A program made the translations under genes and the position numbers. Source: Delta-02 sp964513565 (lineage in GTDB: Bacteria > Desulfobacterota > Syntrophorhabdia > Syntrophorhabdales > Syntrophorhabdaceae). Taken from it: a stretch of 64,000 nucleotides of DNA. The first letter of the stretch is position 1; each line of letters opens with the position of its first letter. Below are positions 51,434 to 59,714 of this stretch, in pieces. Below the pieces are notes generated by a model that had not been told where the DNA came from, searched no databases, and saw only the letters and a program-made list of their open reading frames with translations. Location of the stretch: the NCBI GenBank assembly GCA_964513565.1, contig CAZENE010000001.1:150083-214082 (forward strand), in the 5' to 3' direction.

Positions 51434-52726
51434 TTACCCGTACACCCGTTTAAAGATCGTATCGACATGTCTGAAGTAGTGTTCGTTGGTGCAGGTTTCC
51501 TCGATCTCTTGCTCGCTGAGGTACTGCTTGAGCGCGGCGTCTTTCTTCAATTCTGTGACGAAATCAAGGCCGCCTTCGTAGCAGCGCATTGCGACGGCCT
51601 GCGTTGCCTTGTAGGCCTCCTGCCGCGTGAGCCCTTTTTTGATAAGTGCAATGAGTATTGCCTCTGAATGATAGAGCCCCTTCGTAATTTCAAGGTTCTT
51701 CTGCATCCTTTCGGGGTACACGATGAGGTTCTTGAAGACATTCTTTACCCTTTCGAGGGCATAGTCGAGGGCAATCGTGGCATCGGGTGCGATCACGCGC
51801 TCTACCGATGAGTGGCTTATGTCCCGTTCGTGCCACAATGGGATGTTCTCGAGGGACGACATCGCATAACCGTGGAGAAGCCGGGCCATGCCGCACAAAT
51901 TTTCCGATGCTATGGGGTTTCTCTTGTGAGGCATCGCGGAGGAACCGGTCTGGCCCTTCCTGAAAAACTCCTCTGCCTCACCGACCTCTGTTCTTTGCAG
52001 GTGCCTCACTTCCATCGACATCTTCTCTATCGTCGAGCCGATCAGCGCCAAGGTCGTGAAGAATTCGGCATAATTATCGCGGGGTATTATCTGTGACGAT
52101 ATCGGTGTCACCTTAAGACCCAGTTCTTCGCAAACATATTCCTCGACGAACGGGGGCACGTGGGCATATGTCCCGACAGCACCTGATATCTTGCCGTACC
52201 GGATGCGCTCCTTCGCCGCCTTCATGCGCTCGAGATTACGCCGCATCTCATCATAAAAATGGGTCATCTTGAGCCCGAACGTCACCGGCTCGGCGTGAAT
52301 GCCGTGCGTCCTTCCGATGGCCGGCATATCTTTCGTGGCATATGCCTTTTCCTTCAGGACCTCCATCAGGGCGACGATGTCCTCGATAAGGATATCCGCG
52401 GCCTCATCGAGAAGGCATGAGAACGAGGTGTCGAGGATGTCCGATGATGTGACGCCCATATGGATATACTTTGACGAAGGGCCGACATACTCGGCCACGT
52501 TTTCGATAAAGGCCACAACGTCGTGCCTCGTCCGCTCTTCGATCTGCAGCACGCGGGCAACGTCAAACCGGGCCTTCTGCTTGATATCTTTCATATCCCC
52601 GGCAGGGATGACGTTCAGTTTCGCATACGCCTCGCAAATGAGGACCTCGATATCGAGCCATTTCCGGTATTTGTTCTCGTCCGTCCAGACCCGTGCCATT
52701 CTCTCACGCGTATATCGTTCTATCAT
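51434..52726 (-). CDS. purB: Adenylosuccinate lyase PurB
   Basis: A 430-residue purine enzyme cleaving SAICAR and adenylosuccinate with release of fumarate. The superfamily signature is GSSAMPHKRNP near residue 265, with the catalytic Ser loop; VTSSDILDTS and IGRTHGIHAEP (catalytic His) lie upstream. Length fits the bacterial family. It is convergent with the DUF1844 gene. No terminator is obvious in 51312-51433. Confidence 0.96.
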   Translation of the reverse strand: MIERYTRERMARVWTDENKYRKWLDIEVLICEAYAKLNVIPAGDMKDIKQKARFDVARVLQIEERTRHDVVAFIENVAEYVGPSSKYIHMGVTSSDILDTSFSCLLDEAADILIEDIVALMEVLKEKAYATKDMPAIGRTHGIHAEPVTFGLKMTHFYDEMRRNLERMKAAKERIRYGKISGAVGTYAHVPPFVEEYVCEELGLKVTPISSQIIPRDNYAEFFTTLALIGSTIEKMSMEVRHLQRTEVGEAEEFFRKGQTGSSAMPHKRNPIASENLCGMARLLHGYAMSSLENIPLWHERDISHSSVERVIAPDATIALDYALERVKNVFKNLIVYPERMQKNLEITKGLYHSEAILIALIKKGLTRQEAYKATQAVAMRCYEGGLDFVTELKKDAALKQYLSEQEIEETCTNEHYFRHVDTIFKRVYG

Positions 52727-52814
52727 GCCACTGTTTTAACCCGACAAAATACTTGCTGTCAATTTGAAAAGAATGAGATGGAAGGGCAAAAATACCCGGT
52801 TGGCCTATTGCCCA

Positions 52815-53294
52815 TCATTTGCCGCCGGTATCTTTTGGAAAGAACATTTTGGCCAGGCCGCGGACCATGGGGTGTGATCTCTTTGACCTGATCGGCTTCC
52901 ATTCGTCGTCGATCCCGGGGAGTAACGCCGTCATGGCTTCAGTGATGATGCATGCATCGCCCAGTTCCTTATCGTTTGCATCGTAATCGCCGGCGGACAG
53001 GACGCGGCAGGTCATGCGGCGGACGTCTATCTCGGCGAGGCAGAGCGAGTACTTATACGATTTGTAGCCCTTCATCGGCAGCGAGCGTTTATTGCGCTCC
53101 TCAAGATAACGGGCCTTATCTTCTTTATTTTTCAGCACGATCGATATGAATACCCCAAACCGGGTGGGAAGTGGACGGTAACAGTCGGGCGAACTGTAAA
53201 ATCCATTTTCGTCGGCTTCGGTATCGATGATCTGGTCGAGGTCGCAGAATGCGCTGATATTTTCATCTTCAAAAAAGGGTTTCCAGTTCCACAT
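52815..53294 (-). CDS. Hypothetical protein
   Basis: A 159-residue soluble protein starting MWNWKPFFEDENISAFCDLD. I do not recognise a domain. It is rich in Asp, Glu, Arg and Lys, has no membrane segment and contains five to six scattered cysteines without a metal pattern. A clear GGAG site precedes the ATG. It lies 12 bp after the pyridoxamine-oxidase-family gene on the same strand, so both are probably in one operon. Confidence 0.65.
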   Translation of the reverse strand: MWNWKPFFEDENISAFCDLDQIIDTEADENGFYSSPDCYRPLPTRFGVFISIVLKNKEDKARYLEERNKRSLPMKGYKSYKYSLCLAEIDVRRMTCRVLSAGDYDANDKELGDACIITEAMTALLPGIDDEWKPIRSKRSHPMVRGLAKMFFPKDTGGK

Positions 53295-53306
53295 GGTGAT
53301 ATCTCC

Positions 53307-53798
53307 TTAAGTGTCCCAGTCCATCACGGTAATTGTCTGGAAATTACCGACGTGGATACAACTCCTCACGTCGATCACGACGAGCGCCGTCGTCGATGCA
53401 TTGACAAATTCCTCGAGTTGAGGATGCTTCTTGAGGAATATCCCGGCATACTCGAGCCATAACCTGCCCCGCTTGAGGGGTCTTGCGCTCCCCAGTACGG
53501 TTATTGCCTGCGTTTCGATAAAACTCCTGTTTTTTTTCGACCGGTTGTCGATCAAGAGAGCGACGTCCTTCATGGCCTTGATATTCTTGAATTTACGGGT
53601 ATTCTTTGGCGTTGCGAATATCACCGCCTTGAGATCGGGTGTAACGGCAAAGGATATCAAGGAGGTATACGGCTTGCCGCCCTCATCACTTGTCGCCAGC
53701 ACGGCAAACGCTTCCTTTGAACCAAGCGCCCGCAGTTTGTTTGCGACGTCAGCCGCGCCTTTTTCGGTTACGTTCGGAATTGTTTTCGGAGGAGCCAT
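53307..53798 (-). CDS. Pyridoxamine 5'-phosphate oxidase-family protein
   Basis: A 163-residue split beta-barrel flavin-binding protein: EAFAVLATSDEGGKPYTSLI is the typical first strand, and VIFATPKNTRKFKNIKAMKDVALLID the FMN region. Such stand-alone proteins bind FMN, F420 or haem. Substrate unknown. It precedes the hypothetical gene at 52815 and follows the photolyase gene by 22 bp on the same strand. Confidence 0.85.
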   Translation of the reverse strand: MAPPKTIPNVTEKGAADVANKLRALGSKEAFAVLATSDEGGKPYTSLISFAVTPDLKAVIFATPKNTRKFKNIKAMKDVALLIDNRSKKNRSFIETQAITVLGSARPLKRGRLWLEYAGIFLKKHPQLEEFVNASTTALVVIDVRSCIHVGNFQTITVMDWDT

Positions 53799-53820
53799 AT
53801 TTTTTGCGTCCTTTCATGGT

Positions 53821-55173
53821 TTATGCTTCCGGTTCAAAAGCTTCTATGTACCGTTTAACATTAAATTTAGACGCGCACCCATTATAACTCATGTACCGTA
53901 TTTTACCAAAAACATTTCGCTCGCTCCACGCCCTGTCATGAAGCCCGCCGATGCTCCAGGCGATGCCGGTGTAACCGTTGGGATCACGCCCGTCAAGCTG
54001 GTACCGGTCGTTCAGGTAGATCGCCGCAGATAACGCGTCTTCAGGGGATGGCGTCCATTCGAGTATCTTCTTTGCCCAGTACATCCTCATGTAACCATGC
54101 ATCGACCCCGTTCTGACCATCTCGAGCTGCGCCGCGTTCCACAGTGGATCGTGTGTCTTTGCCGATTCCAGCCCGTCGCGTGAATAAAGAAAGAGGCGCC
54201 TGTCGCGACGGTGGTCGTCGAGCGTTTTCTTCGCCCATTCGGGGAATGCATCGAAGCTGTCGTAGCCCGGGGTATAATGGCAATAATTATCTGATAATTC
54301 CCGCCGCACGATCAGTTCTTCAAGAAAAGCCTCTTTGGCAGGGCCCTGTGCCGGGTATTTTTTTACCTCGAGAGCCACACGCTGTGCCGATATTTGCCCG
54401 AAATGAAGATACGGTGAAAGATGTGATTGGCCGTCGCGCGTCGGGTCATTGCGGTCTGTTCCATACCGGTCCATACGGTCGAGAAACGAAGATAATACGG
54501 CCATTGCGGCGTTTTCACCGGGAACGATCCCCGGCGCTTCGCCCACTGCAGCGTCAATCTTCAAACGGTTAAGGAGGCTTTCCGGGTCCACCTTTTCCCC
54601 GCTGAGGCTGCAAGGGTAGGGATGTTCGTGCACAGCAGGCATTTCATCGAGAAACGAAGGCAGGTATTGCCGTATTTTTTTCCTGATCGTATAGGCCCCG
54701 TATTCCCTTTTGCCGGAAGCGGTGCGGCAGGGAACGATATTGTGTGCGTCAACCTCATAAACCGGTATGTGGACCGTCTCCGCGACATTATCCCTCCATA
54801 GTCTTTTGACCCGGAGCGGATCAAAATCGGTCACGAGAAAGGAGACGTCGTTACGTTCGATAAATTCCGTCAAAACCCTGGTCGGTTCGCCGGGTATGGC
54901 AAAAAAAGGAATGGAAAGCTTTTCCAGCCGTTCAGCAACCTGTTTAAGGCCCTGGAGCATGAAACTGTATTGCCTGCGGGAAGCGCCAAGAAAAGTACCC
55001 GAAACGGCGAATACGACGACCAGGGGGACGGAATGTGAAAGCGCTGTCTCCTGTGCGAATATTAGCGCCCAGTTGTCCGAGGCCCGCTGGTCCCGGCTCA
55101 TCCAGTATGCTACCGGGCCGCGTCCCGGCTTCCCCTGTCGTATCGCGTAGACCCTTTCTGGAAGACCTTGCAT
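53821..55173 (-). CDS. phr: Deoxyribodipyrimidine photolyase (class II type)
   Basis: A 450-residue FAD-dependent enzyme that repairs UV pyrimidine dimers with light. The N-terminal Rossmann part begins at PVAYWMSRDQRASDNWAL, as in class II photolyases, and the FAD-binding helical part has SHLSPYLHFGQISAQRV, ELSDNYCHY, and MHGYMRMYWAKKILEWT. I use the ATG at 55173; the open frame reaches 55599 but the extra 142 codons overlap the divergent gene and look non-coding. A photolyase in an otherwise anaerobic gene set suggests occasional surface exposure. Confidence 0.93.
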   Translation of the reverse strand: MQGLPERVYAIRQGKPGRGPVAYWMSRDQRASDNWALIFAQETALSHSVPLVVVFAVSGTFLGASRRQYSFMLQGLKQVAERLEKLSIPFFAIPGEPTRVLTEFIERNDVSFLVTDFDPLRVKRLWRDNVAETVHIPVYEVDAHNIVPCRTASGKREYGAYTIRKKIRQYLPSFLDEMPAVHEHPYPCSLSGEKVDPESLLNRLKIDAAVGEAPGIVPGENAAMAVLSSFLDRMDRYGTDRNDPTRDGQSHLSPYLHFGQISAQRVALEVKKYPAQGPAKEAFLEELIVRRELSDNYCHYTPGYDSFDAFPEWAKKTLDDHRRDRRLFLYSRDGLESAKTHDPLWNAAQLEMVRTGSMHGYMRMYWAKKILEWTPSPEDALSAAIYLNDRYQLDGRDPNGYTGIAWSIGGLHDRAWSERNVFGKIRYMSYNGCASKFNVKRYIEAFEPEA

Positions 55174-55248
55174 GTGTTTATATCCTATAACAAAATGCGG
55201 ATTGTTTGCTATAATGACAAGACAGAGACTATAAAAAGGGAGGGAATT

Positions 55249-55635
55249 ATGAAGCTCAGCGAATATTTCGAGACCACCCTGGGAAGAGGGATACTGGCGA
55301 CGGCGGATTCGGCGGGCATCGTGGATGCGGCTGTGTATTCGCGGCCGCATTTCGTTGACGAAGAGACGGCGGTATGGATCATGACGGACAGGCTTACGCA
55401 CGCCAACCTCCAGTCCAATCCTCACGCCGCTTATATATTTGCCGAGGCGGCGGAGAACGCATTCGTCGGCAAGCGCCTGTATCTCACGAAGATCCGGGAA
55501 GATAGTGACCCGGCGACGATTCACAATTTCAAATGGCGCAAAACGTACAGGATACCCGAAGACGTACAGAAAGAAAAGCGTTTTGTCGTATTTTTTCATG
55601 TTGACAAGGTCCTGCCTCTTGTCGGTGCGAAATAA
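55249..55635 (+). CDS. Pyridoxamine 5'-phosphate oxidase-family protein
   Basis: A 128-residue split beta-barrel protein: GRGILATADSAGIVDAAVY, AVWIMTDRLTHANLQSNPHA and YIFAEAAENAFVGKRLYLT match small FMN-binding members. Start at 55249 has GGGAGGG; the frame opens earlier without support. It is divergent from the photolyase gene with a 75-bp gap, which holds both promoters. Confidence 0.85.
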   Translation: MKLSEYFETTLGRGILATADSAGIVDAAVYSRPHFVDEETAVWIMTDRLTHANLQSNPHAAYIFAEAAENAFVGKRLYLTKIREDSDPATIHNFKWRKTYRIPEDVQKEKRFVVFFHVDKVLPLVGAK

Positions 55636-55709
55636 CTGTGGAAAGATCCGGTCGTCATACCCATAAAGGGCCCGATGCGCGGGCGTTTTTTACCAATCTC
55701 AAGGCCGAC

Positions 55710-55811
55710 ATGTCTCTCGGGAAAAAGATCTGGCTTCTTATACGCAATAATATGAAAAAGATCATAACAATGCGGGGCTGCTGCGGGCACCCGGGCGAAC
55801 CCGGATGCTGA
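55710..55811 (+). CDS. Microprotein ending CCGHPGEPGC
   Basis: A 33-residue ORF with a basic amphipathic N-terminal half (LGKKIWLLIRNNMKKI) and a C-terminal Cys/Gly/Pro motif, TMRGCCGHPGEPGC. As I recall, similar CCGxxGEPGC tails occur in small uncharacterised proteins of many anaerobes, so I think it is real. The frame is open back to a GTG at 55638 just after the preceding gene, giving 57 residues as an alternative. AAGG precedes the ATG. The three cysteines and one His could bind a metal. A strong hairpin follows 40 bp later. Confidence 0.5.
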   Translation: MSLGKKIWLLIRNNMKKIITMRGCCGHPGEPGC

Positions 55812-55850
55812 CAGACTGAAGACCCCACCGGTCGGTGAGATCATCAGACA

Positions 55851-55889
55851 AAATATGGCCGCCCCGATATTAACGGGACGGCCATATTT
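55851..55889. terminator. Long hairpin terminator
   Basis: AAATATGGCCGCCCCG (55851-55866) pairs with CGGGACGGCCATATTT (55874-55889) with one mismatch and a 7-nt loop; the AT-rich base works in both directions. It ends the transcription unit of the oxidase-family gene and the microprotein. I see no gene in the remaining 55890-55975. Confidence 0.75.
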
Positions 55890-55975
55890 ACAATAGAAAG
55901 GATGCGAGGATTTGCTGTTTCAAGGAGCCTTTTGTTCGCAAAGCTCATTGTTGTTATATACCAAGGGGAATAACG

Positions 55976-56030
55976 CTGTCAAGTTTTTTTGACAGTCATA
56001 TTGACATGTTCGCGAAATGACCCCTATAAT
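55976..56030 (+). promoter_or_regulatory. Promoter and dyad upstream of the ModE-like gene
   Basis: TTGACA (56001-56006), an 18-bp spacer and TATAAT (56025-56030) make a consensus sigma-70 promoter. Just upstream, CTGTCAA (55976-55982) and TTGACAG (55989-55995) are a perfect 7-bp inverted repeat, a likely operator. A GTTAT/ATAAC pair (55953-55974) loosely recalls a ModE box, which would imply autoregulation; this is weak. Confidence 0.65.
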
Positions 56031-56059
56031 CAAGTGTCCCCGTCGAATAGGAGCTGTGG

Positions 56060-56389
56060 ATGAAAGTAGGTTATAAGGTTTGGATCGATAATGACGGCAA
56101 GGCGTTTGGCGAAGGGCCCTACCAGGTCCTGAAAAGGATCGAAGAGACCGGGTCGCTGCACAGGGCCGCGCTTGAGCTCAACATGTCCTACCGCAAGGCA
56201 TGGCTGATGATCCAGGCTATAGAAAAGCGGCTCGGCTTCCCGCTCCTCGAACGCAAGGTCGGCGGTGTGTCAGGAGGGGGTTCAAGTTTAACCCCGGAAG
56301 GCAAACAATTCCTGAAAAGTTATGAAGGCTTCCGGCAGGACGTAAAGACCGCCCTGGAAAAAACGTTTAAAAAACATTTCACCAAATAA
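56060..56389 (+). CDS. ModE-like winged-helix regulator
   Basis: A 109-residue winged helix-turn-helix protein matching the N-terminal DNA-binding domain of ModE: IEETGSLHRAALELNMSYRKAWLMIQ and RKVGGVSGGGSSLTPEGKQFL. The molybdate-binding Mop domains are absent, so it is the short form. It probably regulates molybdenum or tungsten genes, relevant for formate dehydrogenase; a selC gene lies 5 kb away. It has its own consensus promoter. Confidence 0.87.
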   Translation: MKVGYKVWIDNDGKAFGEGPYQVLKRIEETGSLHRAALELNMSYRKAWLMIQAIEKRLGFPLLERKVGGVSGGGSSLTPEGKQFLKSYEGFRQDVKTALEKTFKKHFTK

Positions 56390-56432
56390 GGGATTTTTGG
56401 ATAAAGCGGGCGAGAGGACAGTTTTCCCCCTT

Positions 56433-57215
56433 TTATTTTCGCACCGATTTGTATTCGTTCGCATCAAGACAGCCGTCACCGTTGCGGTCGTATCTCCTGA
56501 AACTTTCCATGGTGACCGATGGCATTACGCAGCCAAGCTCGACCGGGGATATCTTGCCGTCTTTGTTGTTATCGATATTTGCGAATGACAGCGTGTTGAC
56601 CTTGTGTTTTACGCGGACAGGCGCGGCGCGTTTGCTTGCCGTCTGCCTCAAGTTTTTGCCTTTTGCCTTCGCGGAAAGGTCATCCGCCGCCGTCTGGGGT
56701 TTTAGATCCTCAGGAAACGTCTCTCCCTTTACGATCGCGATCCCCTTCGGGATGTATCCCAGCGAAACGGTGTCCCCGACTTTTATATCGCTTACGTTAT
56801 GATATCCTCGCAGAACAGGGTTTATAAGATCAAAAGCAAGGCGTTTATCGGAGGTTTGCAGGGATATCTCGCGTGCTGTCGTGTCAATGCGCGTAACTTT
56901 TCCCGTGAATATCATGAGCGGCGCGGTTTTCACGCCTGTAAGGGGTGTTCTCTGGCTTGAAACAGGCGAACCGTCGAGGTTCTCTTCCCGGACCGTTTGT
57001 CTGGCTGACGGCGGGGTCGGGCCGAGCGGTGCGGCTTCATCGGGCGCGGTGAGGGGCTGTTTCTCATAAACGACTTCTTGTTGTTGTGCCCGGCGAGGGG
57101 GTTTCGGCCCCCGTATAACTGTTGGGTCGGGGCCCACATCAAGGCTTTGACAACCGGCGTTCACAAAAAGAAAAACACTTAGATATAGGACTGTTAGTAA
57201 ATGTTTAAATTGCAT
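56433..57215 (-). CDS. EF-hand lipoprotein
   Basis: A 260-residue lipoprotein (lipobox VNAGC near residue 22). The first 80 residues are Pro/Gln-rich and disordered. A middle part (IFTGKVTRIDTTAREISLQT ... GDTVSLGYIPKG) looks like a small beta domain. The C terminus has two EF-hand loops (DNNKDGKISPVEL, DRNGDGCLDANEY), so it should bind calcium in the periplasm. It converges on the ModE-like gene. Function unknown. Confidence 0.8.
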   Translation of the reverse strand: MQFKHLLTVLYLSVFLFVNAGCQSLDVGPDPTVIRGPKPPRRAQQQEVVYEKQPLTAPDEAAPLGPTPPSARQTVREENLDGSPVSSQRTPLTGVKTAPLMIFTGKVTRIDTTAREISLQTSDKRLAFDLINPVLRGYHNVSDIKVGDTVSLGYIPKGIAIVKGETFPEDLKPQTAADDLSAKAKGKNLRQTASKRAAPVRVKHKVNTLSFANIDNNKDGKISPVELGCVMPSVTMESFRRYDRNGDGCLDANEYKSVRK

Positions 57216-57266
57216 ATTGCACCTCGAAATCTCCCAAGTTTTAACGGGGATGAATCGTCAAGTCAA

Positions 57267-57424
57267 GTTTTAATTTCCGAATCGGAGAAGGATCATGTCT
57301 GTTCTGCCCGCTTCGATCTGCGGAATTGACTGTGCGACGTGCCACATGTTAGATCCCCCCGCAATTCCTTGATTTCCTTGACAGAACGAGAAATCTCCAC
57401 TCTAGGATTCGGAAATTGAAAATC
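57267..57424. repeat. MITE-like element with inverted ends
   Basis: TTTTAATTTCCGAATC at the left (57268-57283) and its imperfect complement GATTCGGAAATTGAAAA at the right (57406-57422) bound about 156 bp of non-coding DNA. The inner 12 bp are identical. I see no target-site duplication. The interior holds a 25-codon ORF (57295-57372) with a good ribosome site and the motif CGIDCATC, possibly the broken start of a DUF3795-like gene. Confidence 0.35.
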
Positions 57425-57494
57425 CCAGCCAAAAAACGGACGCTGTATTTGTTCTTGATTTTGGGGGGCGCGGCTCTTAAACTGGTACAGGAAA

Positions 57495-58742
57495 ATGTTT
57501 ATCGAAAGGCTCATATGCGACGTCGCCCGGAAAAAGAATGCCGATTATCTCCGCTTCACCCCGGGGGAGTCCTACGATGTTCCGAGGCCGCGCGACGAAA
57601 TACCCCGGCTCCTTTATCTGCATGTGCCGTTTTGTGAGGAGCTTTGCCCGTACTGCTCGTTCAATCGGATAGTCTTTAAAGAGCCGCTGGCCCGCGAGTA
57701 TTTCAGGGCGTTGCGCAAAGAGATATCCATGTACGGGGACCTCGGGTACCATTTCAACGCCGTATACGTGGGAGGAGGAACTCCTACCGTTCTCATTGAT
57801 GAATTGTCGGAAACGCTCACCCTTGCGAAGCGTCTTTTCCCGATCCGCGAGATATCGGTCGAGACGAACCCTAATCATCTGACTGCCCGGAATCTTCCGC
57901 AGCTCAAGGATGTAGGTGTCAATCGCCTGTCGGTCGGCGTCCAGACATTTGATGACGGGATCTTGAGGGCGGTCGAGCGTTTTCACAAGTACGGGAGCGG
58001 CGAGGCAATAACCGCGAGACTCAAGGAAACGATGGGTTATTTCGATACCCTCAATGTCGATATGATCTTTAATTTTCCCACGCAGACAATGGAGATGCTC
58101 GAACGCGACCTTGACATCCTGACCGGCTTGCATGTCGACCAGGTGACATTTTATCCCCTGATGGTATCGACATCCACGGAAAAGATAATGGGAAAAAAGC
58201 TCGGAAAGGTCGATTACGACAGGGGCCGCGGCATGTACATGAAGATAGCGGACAGGCTGAAAGAAGCATACGTCCCCAGCACGGCGTGGTGCTTCTCGCG
58301 GGGCGACGTCATGATAGACGAGTACGTCGTGAACTACGACGAATACGCGGGCCTCGGGAGCGGTTCAATAGGCTATCTCGGCGGAGCCGTCTATTCAAAC
58401 ACGTTCGATATTCCCGCATACATAGAACATCTCAACGCCGGGCGATTCCCTGTAGCCGCCCGGAAGGACTGCGGCACCCGCGAACGTCTCCGGTATGACT
58501 TTCTCATGAAACTCTTCGGTATTTCCCTCGACCTTGATGAGCTCTCACGAAAACATGGTGTCAACGCCTATCTCTACCTCCTGCCCGAGATCACCTTCTT
58601 CCGCATGGCAGGCGGACTCGTAAAAAAAGGCAAAGACATGATCCTCACCCCTAAAGGCCAATATTACTGGGTCATCATGATGCGCGAATTCTTCATCGCC
58701 GTCAACAACTTCCGCGACTACTGCCGCGCACTGATAGCCTAG
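57495..58742 (+). CDS. HemN/HemW-like radical SAM protein
   Basis: A 415-residue radical SAM protein of the coproporphyrinogen III dehydrogenase-like family. The cluster motif CEELCPYCSF follows YLHVPF; YVGGGTPTVL and VETNPNH are the SAM-binding strands, and RLSVGVQTFDDGILR is family-typical. The HemW-type C-terminal domain is present (LFGISLDLDELSRKHG). Length suits HemW/HutW-like haem chaperones or an anaerobic haem-degrading enzyme rather than true HemN. It is the last chromosomal-type gene before the selC island. Confidence 0.88.
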   Translation: MFIERLICDVARKKNADYLRFTPGESYDVPRPRDEIPRLLYLHVPFCEELCPYCSFNRIVFKEPLAREYFRALRKEISMYGDLGYHFNAVYVGGGTPTVLIDELSETLTLAKRLFPIREISVETNPNHLTARNLPQLKDVGVNRLSVGVQTFDDGILRAVERFHKYGSGEAITARLKETMGYFDTLNVDMIFNFPTQTMEMLERDLDILTGLHVDQVTFYPLMVSTSTEKIMGKKLGKVDYDRGRGMYMKIADRLKEAYVPSTAWCFSRGDVMIDEYVVNYDEYAGLGSGSIGYLGGAVYSNTFDIPAYIEHLNAGRFPVAARKDCGTRERLRYDFLMKLFGISLDLDELSRKHGVNAYLYLLPEITFFRMAGGLVKKGKDMILTPKGQYYWVIMMREFFIAVNNFRDYCRALIA

Positions 58743-58840
58743 AAAATTTCATTTTTTGCCCAACTCCCGCCCCCGTCATTCCCCAAAATCCGCACATTCC
58801 CCACCCGCCGTGTTTTTTATCATCACCGCCCTGAGATTTG

Positions 58841-58936
58841 CCTTGCGAATATAAACCTTAATTGACGTTAGTACAGGTAATCAATAAACAATAGCAATGG
58901 AAGTGAGGGGTCCTGGTGGGCCTCCTGGTCTTCAAA
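58841..58936 (+). repeat. Decayed copy of the selC promoter and 5' half
   Basis: This 96-bp stretch matches 61213-61308 at all but about six positions, including the selC promoter (TTGACG here, TTGACA there) and the tRNA 5' half from 58899. It carries a 1-bp deletion in the acceptor/D-side sequence and breaks off exactly after TTCAAA in the anticodon loop. It is either the original 5' half displaced by an insertion or an old attachment site. 58743-58840 holds nothing else. Confidence 0.75.
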
Positions 58937-59046
58937 TCGGGTTGTCCTATCAATCTCTGGGATTGAAATAAATCACCTTTTCTCAAATTTTAAACATCCT
59001 TAAATATCAAAAAGCAGCACTTAATCAAGACATCATCAACTGTGTT

Positions 59047-59277
59047 ATGTTCTCTATGATTTATGTGGAGTGTGCTTGGGATTGTGCTTGGGTGCTGAAT
59101 TTTGTAGGGTATTTACATGCAGAACTGGATCGATTTATTGAGCAGATCAGTGTATGGATCGTCCCTAGTCGGTATGCAGATGATGTTGAAGACGACTTTA
59201 ATGAGAGATTAAACAATTACCGTATTGAAATTATCAGAAAAGCAACTGATCTGAAGCAAGGCAGAAATTGGCCGTAA
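59047..59277 (+). CDS. Hypothetical short ORF in the selC island
   Basis: A possible 76-residue product; the second half (LDRFIEQISVWIVPSRYADD and following acidic/basic stretch) looks protein-like, while the start is weak with no ribosome site. It may be the end of a broken gene. I do not recognise it. It sits between two selC fragments in low-G+C DNA. Confidence 0.3.
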   Translation: MFSMIYVECAWDCAWVLNFVGYLHAELDRFIEQISVWIVPSRYADDVEDDFNERLNNYRIEIIRKATDLKQGRNWP

Positions 59278-59291
59278 AGAAAATTAATCTA

Positions 59292-59462
59292 ATCAAGCGG
59301 TAACCAAATTCAATAAGCCATCCCCATTCTGTAATTGTTCAACGGTCTCTTTCATTTCTTCATGAGCTTTCGATACCAGTTCACACGCGTTCCTGATGTC
59401 CGTTTCATTGACGATGTTGTATCGATCAAAAACTGATCGCGTCTTATGACCTGATATCTCTC
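59292..59462 (-). pseudogene. C-terminal remnant of a tyrosine integrase
   Basis: Reading the minus strand gives EISGHKTRSVFDRYNIVNET and a helical tail ending in a TGA at 59294-59292. GHKTRSVFDRY is the conserved end of phage-type integrases, with the catalytic His and Tyr. Upstream the frame is closed by stops, so only about 56 codons remain. It lies next to an inverted selC fragment and is probably the decayed integrase of an older element. Confidence 0.7.
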
Positions 59463-59515
59463 ACAATTAGGACTATGAAAGAGTGAACGAGAAAAAGGTC
59501 GTATGAGGTTCTTTC

Positions 59516-59552
59516 TTGAAGACCAGGAGGCCCACCAGGACCCCTCCCTGTC
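59516..59552 (-). repeat. Inverted selC core fragment
   Basis: On the minus strand GGAGGGGTCCTGG and the following bases repeat selC up to TTCAA in the anticodon loop (about 33 bp identical), then diverge. The upstream bases differ (GGACAG instead of GGAAGT). It is the third copy of the same tRNA segment in 2.4 kb, ending at the same point as the copy at 58841. Confidence 0.75.
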
Positions 59553-59714
59553 CTTGTAATAAAAATGATGACACAAATTTTGTCGGTTCCGTGACAGACA
59601 CGAGAGTCTGCTTACTGTATCCTGTGTTATAAGCATAGAAAAAGCTCACCGACACTGTCGGACTTTTATGACATAGACTTATCGCAAAAATAGAACCACT
59701 GGAAAACGATAACC

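Noticed and set aside
53821..55599. 592-codon version of the photolyase gene
   Set aside because: The first 142 codons overlap the divergent oxidase-family gene and lack photolyase similarity; the Met at 55173 fits the family start.
55806..55811. UGA at the end of the CCGHPGEPGC microprotein as a possible selenocysteine codon
   Set aside because: The reading frame beyond the TGA shows no conserved extension and no SECIS-like structure that I can see; it is treated as a normal stop.
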